A stretch of 8,902 nucleotides of DNA from Prevotellaceae bacterium (lineage in GTDB: Bacteria > Bacteroidota > Bacteroidia > Bacteroidales > UBA932): NCBI GenBank assembly GCA_031254635.1, contig JAIRUB010000012.1, positions 1 to 8,902 of the forward strand. Reading direction: 5' to 3'. This document shows, piece after piece, positions 1 through 7,196 of the stretch. The notes beneath the pieces are model-generated. The model was not told the DNA's origin, searched no databases, and saw nothing but the letters and a program-made list of their open reading frames with translations. Each line of letters begins with the position of its first letter. The stretch's first letter is position 1. The position numbers were made by a program, and so were the translations under genes.

Positions 1-329
1 GGCACAAAGATATAACAAGCAAATCAATTATGAGAAAATGTTGCAAAAAAACAGCCTGAAATTTGAGCACTTGAAGCCTTCGTCTATTTTTTAGCCTGAA
101 ATTTGGGCATTACTCCTAAAATTCAATTAGTTATGCGGTGTAATAGCCTGAATTTTGTCCACATCGCCTAATTCGGAAATTTTTTGTATCTTGCGCATAT
201 CTTTTGGTTTTAATTACCCCGATTTTGGCAATGAAACCGTATTTTCGTGGTAATGCACGGCAGCTACAAAAAATCCCAATATTTTCAAAATGAATTTGTT
301 GGAATTTGAATTTTATTTATTGAATAGCC
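1..329. other. Left-end stretch without a convincing gene
   Basis: This A/T-rich stretch lies downstream of hutU, and no gene in it can be supported with confidence. Frame 2 on the plus strand is open from the window edge to a TAG at 92-94 (30 residues). It could be the tail of a gene entering from the left, but an open stretch of that length is common by chance. Three copies of a 17-nt repeat occupy 53-161 and are annotated separately. I looked for a hutU terminator in 200-329. I found only a weak A/T-only inverted repeat (TTCAAA near 286, TTTGAA near 305) without a U-tract, so no terminator is called. Confidence 0.6.
53..161 (+). repeat. Three direct copies of a 17-nt repeat (AGCCTGAAATTTGRGCA)
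   Basis: Copies lie at 53-69, 93-109 and 145-161. The first two differ at one position. The third is more diverged (AGCCTGAATTTTGTCCA). Start-to-start spacings are 40 and 52 nt, so neither preserves a reading frame. Read from the AGC, each copy would encode Ser-Leu-Lys/Asn-Phe-x-His and meets a stop codon soon afterwards (92-94, 117-119 and 169-171). Downstream of copies 1 and 3 there is further loose similarity (CAC, CCT, TCG and a T-run in the same order), suggesting a decayed longer repeat unit. The nature of the repeat is not recognised. It might be dispersed intergenic repeat sequence or duplicated gene-end or mobile-element-end debris. Confidence 0.7.
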
Positions 330-2330
330 CTATTTAACTACTTGCTCAATCATCCCTTCATCTGCTATATTCGGCATAGTCACTTGCAGGTCGGGGGTAC
401 GTTGCATTTCGCGTTTGATGGCAAAGATAGCGCCTTCGTTGCGTGCCCAGCTGCGGCGGGCAATGCCGTTATTCACATCCCACAGGAGCATGGACTCAAG
501 TCGTCGTTGTGCATCAGCGCTCCCGTCAAGGGTAAGGCCAAAGCCGCCGTTGATTACCTCGCCCCAGCCTACGCCGCCGCCGTTGTGCAACGACACCCAG
601 GTAGCGCCGCGGGCTGCATCGCCGATAACGTTGTGTACAGCCATGTCGGCAGTAAAGGAGGAACCGTCGTAAATATTGGAAGTTTCGCGGTAAGGCGAAT
701 CGGTGCCCGATACATCGTGATGGTCGCGTCCCAGCACCACGGGAGCTGAAACTTTTCCTTCGCCTATAGCCTTGTTAATGGCGGAAGCAACGCGGATACG
801 CACTTCGCTGTCGGCATACAGGATGCGTGCTTGCGAGCCTAGTACTAAATTATTTTTCTGCGCCTCGCAAATCCACTTAATATTATCTTCGAGTTGAGGC
901 TTAATCTGTTCCGGCGCTGTTGTGTATATGTTTTTGAGTACTTCGAGCGCCAGCCGGTCGGTAGTTGCAAGGTCTTCCGCTTTTCCGGAAGTGCATACCC
1001 AGCGGAAAGGTCCGAATCCGTAGTCGAAGAACAGCGGCCCTAAAATATCTTGGATGTAGGAATTATACTTAAATTGTCCATCGGATTTAAGAATGTCGGC
1101 GTTGGCACGTGAAGTTTCAAGTAAAAAAGCATTGCCGTAATCGAAAAAATACATACCGCGCTCAGTGAGGGTATTAATCGCTTTTACCTGACGTCGCAAT
1201 GACTCCTCTACCTCTTTTTTAAATTGTTCGGGTGCTTCGGCCATCATGCTGTTGGCTTCATCAAAGCTAAGCCCGGCGGGGTAGTATCCTCCTGCCCAGG
1301 GATTGTGTAAGGAAGTTTGGTCGCTGCCTATATCTACTTTTAGATTGTCGTGTGCCAAGCGTTCCCAGAGGTCAACAACATTGCCCTGATAGGCTAAAGA
1401 TACCGCTTCTCTACCGGCTACCGCTTTTTTGATGCGCGGAATCAATCTGTCTAAATCGGTATGCACCTCGTTAACCCAACTTTGACTGTAGCGGGTTTGA
1501 ACAACTTTTGGATTGATTTCGGCAATTACGCCCACTATGCCGCTTACCACGGCAGCCTTAGGCTGTGCGCCTGACATGCCGCCAAGGCCTGAACTCACAA
1601 AAAGTTTGCCTTCAACACTTTCTCCGGCTTGGGTTACGCGGCGGGCTGCATTCATTACGGTAATTGTAGTGCCATGCACAATGCCTTGAGGGCCGATATA
1701 CATGAAAGAACCTGCAGTCATTTGACCATATTGAGAAACACCTAAGGCGTTGAATTTTTCCCAATGGTCCTTACTTGAGTAATTAGGAATTACTATGCCA
1801 TTAGTGATAATTACCCGCGGTGCATCCTTGTGCGAAGGGAAAAGCCCCATGGGATGACCGGAATATAGCACCAAGGTTTGCTCGTCGCTCATGGTAGCCA
1901 AGTATTGCATGGTGAGCAGGTATTGCGCCCAATTTTGAAACACAGCGCCGTTGCCGCCGTAAGTAATTAACTCATGCGGATGCTGTGCCACTGCCTTGTC
2001 GAGGTTGTTTTGCAGCATCACCATGATGGATGCCGCCTGCCGCGAGCGGTAGGGATACTCGTCAATCGGATGTGCATATATTTCGTAATCAGGGCGAAAT
2101 CGGTACATGTAGATACGGCCGTAAGTTTCTAACTCATGGTAAAATTCCTGCGCCAACACAGCATGGTGCTTTGTCGGAAAATAACGAAGCGCATTTTTTA
2201 GCGCTAATTTTTTTTCTTCCTTATTAAGAATATCCTTACGCTTTGGAGCATGGTTTATGGTTGTATCGTAAGGCTTCGGTGCAGGAAGCATTTCAGGAAT
2301 ACCTGCTAATATCTGTTGCTGAAAAGTCAT
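330..2330 (-). CDS. hutU: Urocanate hydratase (urocanase)
   Basis: The enzyme converts urocanate to 4-imidazolone-5-propionate, the second step of histidine degradation, in the cytoplasm. It uses tightly bound NAD+ as an electrophilic cofactor. The 666-residue product matches the longer urocanase subgroup (animal and Bacteroidota forms, about 670 aa) rather than the ~555 aa Pseudomonas type. Visible family landmarks are YGGNG at 124-128, a long conserved block SGHPMGLFPSHKDAPR at 157-172, GQMTAGS at 202-208, the glycine-rich GLGGMSGAQ at 248-256, GPFRWVCTSG at 440-449 with C446 as the likely catalytic cysteine, LGRDHHDVSGTDSPYR at 533-548 and HNGGGVGWGE at 582-591. No frameshift or missing motif is seen. 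The ATG at 2330 is preceded by an A-rich octamer array and no Shine-Dalgarno. It lies 57 nt downstream of alaS on the same strand, so read-through is possible. No other hut gene is in the window. Confidence 0.97.
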   Translation of the reverse strand: MTFQQQILAGIPEMLPAPKPYDTTINHAPKRKDILNKEEKKLALKNALRYFPTKHHAVLAQEFYHELETYGRIYMYRFRPDYEIYAHPIDEYPYRSRQAASIMVMLQNNLDKAVAQHPHELITYGGNGAVFQNWAQYLLTMQYLATMSDEQTLVLYSGHPMGLFPSHKDAPRVIITNGIVIPNYSSKDHWEKFNALGVSQYGQMTAGSFMYIGPQGIVHGTTITVMNAARRVTQAGESVEGKLFVSSGLGGMSGAQPKAAVVSGIVGVIAEINPKVVQTRYSQSWVNEVHTDLDRLIPRIKKAVAGREAVSLAYQGNVVDLWERLAHDNLKVDIGSDQTSLHNPWAGGYYPAGLSFDEANSMMAEAPEQFKKEVEESLRRQVKAINTLTERGMYFFDYGNAFLLETSRANADILKSDGQFKYNSYIQDILGPLFFDYGFGPFRWVCTSGKAEDLATTDRLALEVLKNIYTTAPEQIKPQLEDNIKWICEAQKNNLVLGSQARILYADSEVRIRVASAINKAIGEGKVSAPVVLGRDHHDVSGTDSPYRETSNIYDGSSFTADMAVHNVIGDAARGATWVSLHNGGGVGWGEVINGGFGLTLDGSADAQRRLESMLLWDVNNGIARRSWARNEGAIFAIKREMQRTPDLQVTMPNIADEGMIEQVVK

Positions 2331-2331
2331 G

Positions 2332-2363
2332 TTTAATTGCTTATTTGTTGATTTGCTTATTTG
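2332..2363 (-). repeat. A-rich octamer tandem array abutting the hutU start
   Basis: On the minus strand the units read CAAATAAG (2363-2356), CAAATCAA (2355-2348), CAAATAAG (2347-2340) and a degenerate CAATTAAA (2339-2332). One C then separates the array from the ATG at 2330. The 24 nt at 2341-2364 are identical to 7657-7680 upstream of the Nif3 gene. The array takes the place where a Shine-Dalgarno would be. This fits the Bacteroidota habit of initiating on A/T-rich leaders, but whether the array itself has a function is inference. Confidence 0.75.
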
Positions 2364-2387
2364 TCCACGAATTACACAAATTATTTA

Positions 2388-5015
2388 TTATTCATTATTT
2401 ATTAGTAATCCTATATTCATTGCTTTGTCTATTGCTTTACCGAGTCCTTCTGGCGCCTTGCCTCCGGCTACGGCAATGAAAGGCTGTCCGCCACCGCTGC
2501 CGTCCATTTCCTTAGCAGCTTCCTTCACTATGTTGGAAGCATTCAGTCCTTTTTTTACCAAGTTGTCGCTTAGTGCAACCACTAACGAACATTTACCGGA
2601 GAGGTTGCTACCGGCCACAAAAAGCAAGTCCTCTACTTCTTTGCATAGTTGAGAACCTATTTCTTTTAAAACTTCAGATGGAGCATTATTTTGTATGCGG
2701 GCTACTTTAATGCCGTTGATTTCATTCAGATTTTGCTTGATTTGTTCCTTGGCCAAACCTATTTTTTCCTTTATGAATTGTTGCACCTGCTTGTTCAAAT
2801 CAGTATTTTCGTCAATGGCTTTCTTAGCAGCTTGCAACAGGTTCGGGGCATTATTGAACAGTTCGTGCACCATTTCTAATATTTGCAGGAGGTTGCTGAT
2901 GTGGGCTTCGGCATTAGCCGCGGTAACAGCCTCAATGCGGCGTACACCTGCTGCAATGGAACTTTCCGAGAGGATTTTGAAATAACCGATATTACCGGTA
3001 GCCGCCACATGTGTGCCTCCGCACAGTTCTGTAGCCTCGTCAAAACGTACAACTCGTACATTATGACCGTATTTTTCGCCGAACAAGGCAATGGCGCCCA
3101 TTTTTTGCGCTTCGGCCATTGGAATACTGCGCAGTTCAACAAGAGGAATATTCTTGCGGATAAGTTCATTGACCATTTTTTCTACCGCTGATATTTCTTC
3201 ATCGGTCAGCTTTTGGAAGTGCAAGAAGTCGAAACGCAGGTGACCGGCATTTACCAATGAACCTTTCTGTTCTACGTGGCTGCCCACTACTTTGCGGAGG
3301 GCGTAATGCAGGAGATGGGTGGCGCTGTGGTTGCAGGCTGTGGCGACACGTTTGTGCTCGTCAACTTGTGCAATAAATACGGCATCAAGATTGTCGGGTA
3401 GTTTGTCTATAATATGAAGAATGAGATTATTTTCCTTGATAGTGTTACGAACATTAAGAATGATGTTTCCTGCCTCGTCGTGCAGTGTGCCTTCGTCGCC
3501 TGCCTGTCCGCCGCTTTCGGCATAAAAAGGCGTGCAATTTAACACTAATTGTACACTATCTTTGTTTTTTTCTTTGACATGGCGGTAACGCGCTATTTTA
3601 GCCTCACAGCGGGTAGTATCATAGCCAACAAATTCTGTTTGTTCTATGGAATGTATTTCTACCCAGTCGCCTTCTTCCTTGGCGGCAGCATTGCGGCTAC
3701 GGTTTTTCTGGGCTTCTAATTCTTTTTCGAATCCCGCAAGGTCAACCGTAAATTCCTTTTCACGGGCGATAAGTTCAGTAAGGTCGATAGGAAAGCCGAA
3801 GGTGTCGTACAGTTGAAAAGCGGTAGCACCGTCAATTTTTTGCTGTCCGGCATCTTTCTTCATAATGCTGTCTAAAAGTTGAATTCCCTTGTCAAGTGTA
3901 CGCAGGAAGGTGCTTTCTTCTTCAGCTATTACTTTAGTGATGAGTGTTTGTTGGGCTGTTAATTCAGGGAAAGCTTTGCCCATTTGCGTCACGAGGGTAG
4001 GCACTAATTGGCAAATGAAAGGTTCATTGAAGTTCAGAAAGGTGTAGCCATAGCGTACAGCGCGGCGGAGAATGCGGCGAATCACATAGCCCGCCTTTAC
4101 ATTCGATGGCAGTTGACCGTCGGCAATAGAAAAACAAATCGCACGAAGATGATCGGCTATTACCCGCATGGCCACGTCGGCTTCTTTATCTTCGCCGTAT
4201 CGGTGTCCGCAAAGGATAGCTATTTTGTTAATGAGTGGTTGAAATACGTCGGTGTCATAATTGCTTTGCTTGCCTTGAATGGCCATGCAGAGCCGTTCGA
4301 ACCCCATGCCCGTATCAACGTGCTTTTGCGGCAGTGGTTCAAGGCTGCCGTCTGCCTTGCGGTTGAATTGAATAAACACTAAGTTCCATATTTCAACTAC
4401 TTGTGGATGGTCGGCGTTTACTAATTTAGCACCGTCTATTTTTTGCCTTTCTTCGTTGTTACGCAAATCAATGTGCAGTTCGCTGCAGGGGCCGCAGGGA
4501 CCGCTGGCGCCCATTTCCCAAAAATTATCTTTTCGCTTGCCGAACAAAATACGTTCTTCTGGCAGGTATTCTATCCAATAGGCGAGGGCATCATTGTCGG
4601 CTGTTAAGCCTTCCTCGTCGCTACCCTCACAGACAGTAGCATAAAGACGGTCTTTGTCAATTTTATATACTTCGGTAAGCAGTTCCCATGCCCAGGCCAT
4701 GGCTTCTTTTTTAAAATAATCGCCAAAGCTCCAGTTACCAAGCATTTCAAACATGGTATGGTGGTAGGTATCCCGGCCTACTTCTTCCAAATCGTTATGT
4801 TTACCACTCACGCGCAGGCATTTTTGCGTGTTGGCCACTCTTTTGAATTCAATGGGGGTATTGCCTAAAAACCAGTCTTTGAACTGGTTCATTCCTGCAT
4901 TGGTAAAGAGCAGGGTAGGGTCGTTTTTAATCACCATTGGGGCAGATGGTACGATGGTGTGCCCTTTTTGCTTGAAAAAATCCAAAAATGTTTGTCGTAT
5001 TTCTTTTGATGTCAT
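2388..5015 (-). CDS. alaS: Alanyl-tRNA synthetase
   Basis: This class II synthetase charges tRNA-Ala with alanine and hydrolyses mischarged Ser/Gly-tRNA. With the start chosen at 5015 the protein has 875 residues, against 876 in E. coli. The aminoacylation core is at about 1-240, with RVANTQKCLR (59-68) and class II motif 3 GMGFERL (236-242). The editing domain carries HSATH (563-567) and CGGTH (665-669). Its zinc-binding residues H563, H567, C665 and H669 sit one residue off the E. coli positions. A DHHA1/C-Ala domain ends the protein, with the glycine-rich GSGGGQP at 839-845. I chose the ATG at 5015 because MTSKEIRQTFLDFF aligns with the usual N-terminus. An ATG at 5021 adds two residues and is equally possible. 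One at 5057 adds a hydrophobic, non-homologous stretch and overlaps the likely promoter. All domains look intact. It is divergent from the M23 genes. Confidence 0.98.
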   Translation of the reverse strand: MTSKEIRQTFLDFFKQKGHTIVPSAPMVIKNDPTLLFTNAGMNQFKDWFLGNTPIEFKRVANTQKCLRVSGKHNDLEEVGRDTYHHTMFEMLGNWSFGDYFKKEAMAWAWELLTEVYKIDKDRLYATVCEGSDEEGLTADNDALAYWIEYLPEERILFGKRKDNFWEMGASGPCGPCSELHIDLRNNEERQKIDGAKLVNADHPQVVEIWNLVFIQFNRKADGSLEPLPQKHVDTGMGFERLCMAIQGKQSNYDTDVFQPLINKIAILCGHRYGEDKEADVAMRVIADHLRAICFSIADGQLPSNVKAGYVIRRILRRAVRYGYTFLNFNEPFICQLVPTLVTQMGKAFPELTAQQTLITKVIAEEESTFLRTLDKGIQLLDSIMKKDAGQQKIDGATAFQLYDTFGFPIDLTELIAREKEFTVDLAGFEKELEAQKNRSRNAAAKEEGDWVEIHSIEQTEFVGYDTTRCEAKIARYRHVKEKNKDSVQLVLNCTPFYAESGGQAGDEGTLHDEAGNIILNVRNTIKENNLILHIIDKLPDNLDAVFIAQVDEHKRVATACNHSATHLLHYALRKVVGSHVEQKGSLVNAGHLRFDFLHFQKLTDEEISAVEKMVNELIRKNIPLVELRSIPMAEAQKMGAIALFGEKYGHNVRVVRFDEATELCGGTHVAATGNIGYFKILSESSIAAGVRRIEAVTAANAEAHISNLLQILEMVHELFNNAPNLLQAAKKAIDENTDLNKQVQQFIKEKIGLAKEQIKQNLNEINGIKVARIQNNAPSEVLKEIGSQLCKEVEDLLFVAGSNLSGKCSLVVALSDNLVKKGLNASNIVKEAAKEMDGSGGGQPFIAVAGGKAPEGLGKAIDKAMNIGLLINNE

Positions 5016-5058
5016 TGACATAAAACCTATTGTGTAAAAAAAACAATAAAAAATCATA

Positions 5059-5066
5059 CAAAAATA
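5059..5066 (-). promoter_or_regulatory. Possible -7 element of the alaS promoter
   Basis: The minus strand reads TATTTTTG here, which fits the Bacteroidota -7 consensus TANNTTTG. It lies 43 nt upstream of the ATG at 5015. No good TTTG -33 element is found 19-21 nt further upstream, so this is a half-match only. The location in the divergent spacer, with no other candidate, is the main support. Confidence 0.35.
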
Positions 5067-5076
5067 GTACTTTTAT

Positions 5077-5107
5077 TTTGTTTTTCGCTAAAAAATATCT
5101 AATTTTG
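5077..5107 (+). promoter_or_regulatory. Consensus Bacteroidota promoter for the M23 gene pair
   Basis: TTTG at 5077-5080 and TAATTTTG at 5100-5107 are separated by exactly 19 nt. This matches the primary sigma (sigma-ABfr type) consensus TTTG-N19-TANNTTTG without mismatch. Transcription should begin a few bases downstream, near 5112-5116, leaving a leader of about 20 nt before the ATG at 5135. The site falls inside the in-frame extension that would start at 5030, which argues for the start at 5135. It overlaps the region where the alaS promoter must also lie. Confidence 0.8.
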
Positions 5108-5134
5108 CACGCTTTTAGACATAAATATCAAACA

Positions 5135-6118
5135 ATGGCCAAATTAAAATATAAATTTAACAAGGAAACACTTTCTTTTGAGGTTTACAAAACAAGTATT
5201 TTGAAACGCTTCAAACGGTCTGTCGGCTTTTTTGTGTTGAGCGTGGTAGTTGCCGTAGGATGTTTTTCAATATATGCTCATTATTTTGATACCCCAAAAC
5301 TATTATCATTACGCCGTGCTAATGCTGAGTTGGTCTTGGGGCTTGAGTTGTTGAAGAAAGACATAACAACTCAAACTGATAAAATATTGCTACAGATGCA
5401 ATTGAGAGATAATAATGTTTATCGTCCTACCTTTGGTTTGCAAGATGTTCCATTGACTGTACGTAATGCAGGTTTTGGTGGAGTTGACCGTTATACTTCC
5501 AAATATGGTAAGTCAACTTATGCAAATTTGTTAATGGATTGTGCATTGCAATTAGACCGTTTGCAGCGGAAAGTATATGTTCAAACCATGTCGTTTGATA
5601 CCATAGCTCACAATGCCTTGTTGATTGAACAGATGGCTGAATGTGTGCCAACTATCCAACCGATAGCTGCCGTACCACTCCATGTTAATTCATACTTTGG
5701 AGTGAGGGTGGATCCTTTTGGAGGAGGCCTTCGCGAACATTTAGGGCTTGATTTTGCCGGAAAAACAGGAGATAAAATATTTGTTACAGGTAATGGAAAA
5801 GTGGCTACGGTAGACTATTCGTTTGCAAGATCCGGATATGGAAATTGTGTGGTAATAGATCATGGTTTTGGTTATAAGACTCGTTATGCCCACTTGCAAA
5901 CGATATCGGTGCGCCAAGGGCAGCAAGTACAGCGTGGTGAGCAAATTGGCACAATGGGGAGTACAGGCCGTTCAGTAGCCCCTCACCTTCATTATGAAGT
6001 GTTGTATCGAAATAAACAAGTGAATCCCTTGAATTTCTTTGTTAATGACCTTGAACCGAAAGATTTGGTCAGTATTATGAATATTGATATTACAGAAATC
6101 AAAGGAGATTTTGATTAG
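5135..6118 (+). CDS. Membrane-anchored M23 (LytM-type) metallopeptidase, first of a tandem pair
   Basis: A predicted zinc endopeptidase that would cut peptide cross-links of peptidoglycan in the periplasm. The 327-residue protein has a basic N-terminus, one membrane segment at about 31-49, a helical stretch at about 55-165 and a C-terminal LytM domain at about 180-300. Zinc ligands are H202 and D206 (in HLGLD) and H286 (in HLHYE); H253 in YAHL and H284 complete the active site. All catalytic residues are present, so activity is expected rather than a degenerate regulator role. The motif RDNNVYRPTF (91-100) followed by DVP (104-106) recurs in the next gene. The start at 5135 is preferred over an in-frame ATG at 5030 because the promoter lies between them. 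Only 3 nt separate its stop from the next gene, indicating one transcript. Exact substrate is unknown. Confidence 0.93.
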   Translation: MAKLKYKFNKETLSFEVYKTSILKRFKRSVGFFVLSVVVAVGCFSIYAHYFDTPKLLSLRRANAELVLGLELLKKDITTQTDKILLQMQLRDNNVYRPTFGLQDVPLTVRNAGFGGVDRYTSKYGKSTYANLLMDCALQLDRLQRKVYVQTMSFDTIAHNALLIEQMAECVPTIQPIAAVPLHVNSYFGVRVDPFGGGLREHLGLDFAGKTGDKIFVTGNGKVATVDYSFARSGYGNCVVIDHGFGYKTRYAHLQTISVRQGQQVQRGEQIGTMGSTGRSVAPHLHYEVLYRNKQVNPLNFFVNDLEPKDLVSIMNIDITEIKGDFD

Positions 6119-6121
6119 GAT

Positions 6122-7075
6122 ATGAAACATTATCGTTATCATCACGAACTTCTTGTTTTTGTTAAGGAAAGAAAAGATTTTTGGGAAATTGTTCGAAACG
6201 GTGTTATTTATCTTTTGGCTATAGTTTTTATGACGGTGGCTTATTACATTGTATATTCCTTGTTTTTCGATACCGTAGAAGAGCGCGCAGAAAAGCGTGA
6301 AAATATCTTGTTATCGGAAGGAACAACTGTGTTTTCCGAAAAGAAGGATAGGATGGTGGAAGTAATTGAGCAGTTACAAGAACGTGACCAAGAAATTTAC
6401 CGAACAATTTTTCGTTCCGACGTAGTGCCACTATATATGGTCAGTGAAAGTGATTATGAAACCTATTTCAAGTTGAATGATGCCGAATTAGCTCAACGTA
6501 CCATGAAGGTAATGCGCAATTTGAATTCACGGGCTGCTAATGTTACGCAATTGATGAATCGTCTTGCCACAAATTTGAACGCGATGGAAAAAAATAGCCT
6601 GTTGGCTATACCCTTTCTTCAGCCTATAAATAATGAAGGGCTTACGCATATAGGAGCATCCATAGGCATGCGTATTCATCCATTTTATAAGGTGTTAAAA
6701 CGCCATACGGGAATTGACTTTATTGCCGGCGAAGGAGCTGATGTATTTGCCACGGCTGGTGGCCGTGTGCTTTCGGTGGAACGTTCAATGCGGGGAACAG
6801 GAAATAGGGTAGAGGTTGACCACGGTAATGGCTATGTAACCACCTACTCGCACCTGAGTGAAATGTTGGTGCAAAAGGGCCAGGCTGTGCAACGCGGACA
6901 GGTGATTGCCCGTGTGGGAAGCACAGGCCAGTCAATGTATCCGCATCTGCATTATGAGGTAATAAAAGATGGAACTATTATGGACCCGCTGGATTATTTT
7001 TTCATTGGCCTGCTGCCCGAAGATTACGATATGCTCCGCCAACTCTCCATATCCAGCGGACAATCTCTGGATTAG
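6122..7075 (+). CDS. Membrane-anchored M23 (LytM-type) metallopeptidase, second of a tandem pair
   Basis: A predicted periplasmic peptidoglycan endopeptidase and paralogue of the gene just upstream. The 317 residues comprise a short cytoplasmic N-terminus, a membrane segment at about 27-49, a charged helical/coiled-coil region at about 52-160 and a LytM domain at about 168-292. Zinc ligands are H195 and D199 (in HTGID) and H277 (in HLHYE); H244 (YSHL) and H275 are also present, so it should be active. FFDT right after the membrane segment and RDQEIYRTIF (88-97) followed by DVVP mirror the first copy, showing the duplication included the N-terminal region. The start follows the previous stop by 3 nt, suggesting coupled translation. 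AGGA sits directly against the ATG and AAAGGAG lies 14 nt upstream; neither has ideal spacing. The C-terminus differs from the first copy (Ser/Gln/Leu-rich against Asp/Ile-rich). Confidence 0.93.
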   Translation: MKHYRYHHELLVFVKERKDFWEIVRNGVIYLLAIVFMTVAYYIVYSLFFDTVEERAEKRENILLSEGTTVFSEKKDRMVEVIEQLQERDQEIYRTIFRSDVVPLYMVSESDYETYFKLNDAELAQRTMKVMRNLNSRAANVTQLMNRLATNLNAMEKNSLLAIPFLQPINNEGLTHIGASIGMRIHPFYKVLKRHTGIDFIAGEGADVFATAGGRVLSVERSMRGTGNRVEVDHGNGYVTTYSHLSEMLVQKGQAVQRGQVIARVGSTGQSMYPHLHYEVIKDGTIMDPLDYFFIGLLPEDYDMLRQLSISSGQSLD

Positions 7076-7110
7076 GGTGAAAGGTAAAAAGGGAAAGGGT
7101 AATAAGGTGT
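7076..7110 (+). repeat. Purine-rich AAGG-type quasi-tandem module after the second M23 gene
   Basis: Immediately after the TAG, GG/GGG pairs recur every 6-8 nt (starting at 7076, 7083, 7091, 7097 and 7105) in an otherwise A-rich strand. A similar module follows the merR stop at 7534-7567, and the two share GGTGMAAGGTAAAA. There is no hairpin plus U-tract, so it is not a standard intrinsic terminator. Function is unknown. Confidence 0.5.
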
Positions 7111-7115
7111 TTAAA

Positions 7116-7142
7116 CAAATAAACAACAAATAAGCAAATAAC
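7116..7142 (+). repeat. A-rich octamer array in the merR leader
   Basis: Units CAAATAAA (7116-7123), CAAATAAG (7127-7134) and CAAATAAC (7135-7142) occur with a three-base CAA interruption. They belong to the same octamer family as the arrays at 2332-2363 and 7658-7681. This copy ends 54 nt before the merR ATG because a 7-bp array has been placed between them. Confidence 0.65.
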
Positions 7143-7146
7143 CAAC

Positions 7147-7195
7147 TTAATAATTAATCCTTAATCCCTAATTATTAATCATTAATCATTATTTC
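7147..7195 (+). repeat. 7-bp tandem array (TTAATCM) directly before merR
   Basis: Seven units in strict 7-nt register: TTAATAA (7147), TTAATCC (7154), TTAATCC (7161), CTAATTA (7168), TTAATCA (7175), TTAATCA (7182) and a degenerate TTATTTC (7189). The merR ATG follows one base later, at 7197. There is no Shine-Dalgarno and no TTTG/TANNTTTG promoter in the spacer. Such an array can gain or lose units by slippage, so leader length might vary between strains; that is inference. Confidence 0.75.
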
Positions 7196-7196
7196 C

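Noticed and set aside
53..161. CRISPR array
   Set aside because: The repeats are only 17 nt, differ from each other, have unequal spacing (40 and 52 nt) and there are only three, with no cas gene.
127..198. Minus-strand 23-codon open frame beginning MRKIQKISELGD
   Set aside because: It looks protein-like, but a 23-codon frame is expected by chance, it overlaps the third 17-nt repeat, and no initiation signal was found.
181..200. Plus-strand promoter with TATCTTGC at 187-194
   Set aside because: The -7 match is imperfect, the nearest TTTG at 154-157 is too far away (29 nt), and no gene follows on that strand.
280..329. Intrinsic terminator downstream of hutU
   Set aside because: Only a six-base A/T inverted repeat with a long loop and no following U-run was seen.
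342..749. Plus-strand open frame of 135 codons antisense to the hutU 3' end
   Set aside because: It is explained by high-GC codons of hutU on the opposite strand. There is no family match and no promoter.
4008..4382. Plus-strand open frame of 124 codons inside alaS
   Set aside because: It is antisense to a strongly conserved gene and matches no recognisable family, so it is a shadow frame. The same applies to those at 2691-3191 and 4828-5037.
5016..5057. Upstream extension of AlaRS by 14 residues
   Set aside because: The added residues are hydrophobic and unlike AlaRS N-termini, and starting at 5015 puts the zinc ligands within one residue of E. coli numbering.
5030..5134. In-frame upstream extension of the first M23 protein by 35 residues
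   Set aside because: It spans the consensus promoter at 5077-5107, so the extension would lie upstream of the transcript start. Residues after 5135 give a normal N-terminus for the family.
6101..6121. Shine-Dalgarno sites (AAAGGAG, AGGA) for the second M23 gene
   Set aside because: Spacings of 14 nt and 1 nt are both poor, and the other genes in the window start without such sites. AAAGGAG also encodes the upstream protein's Lys-Gly.
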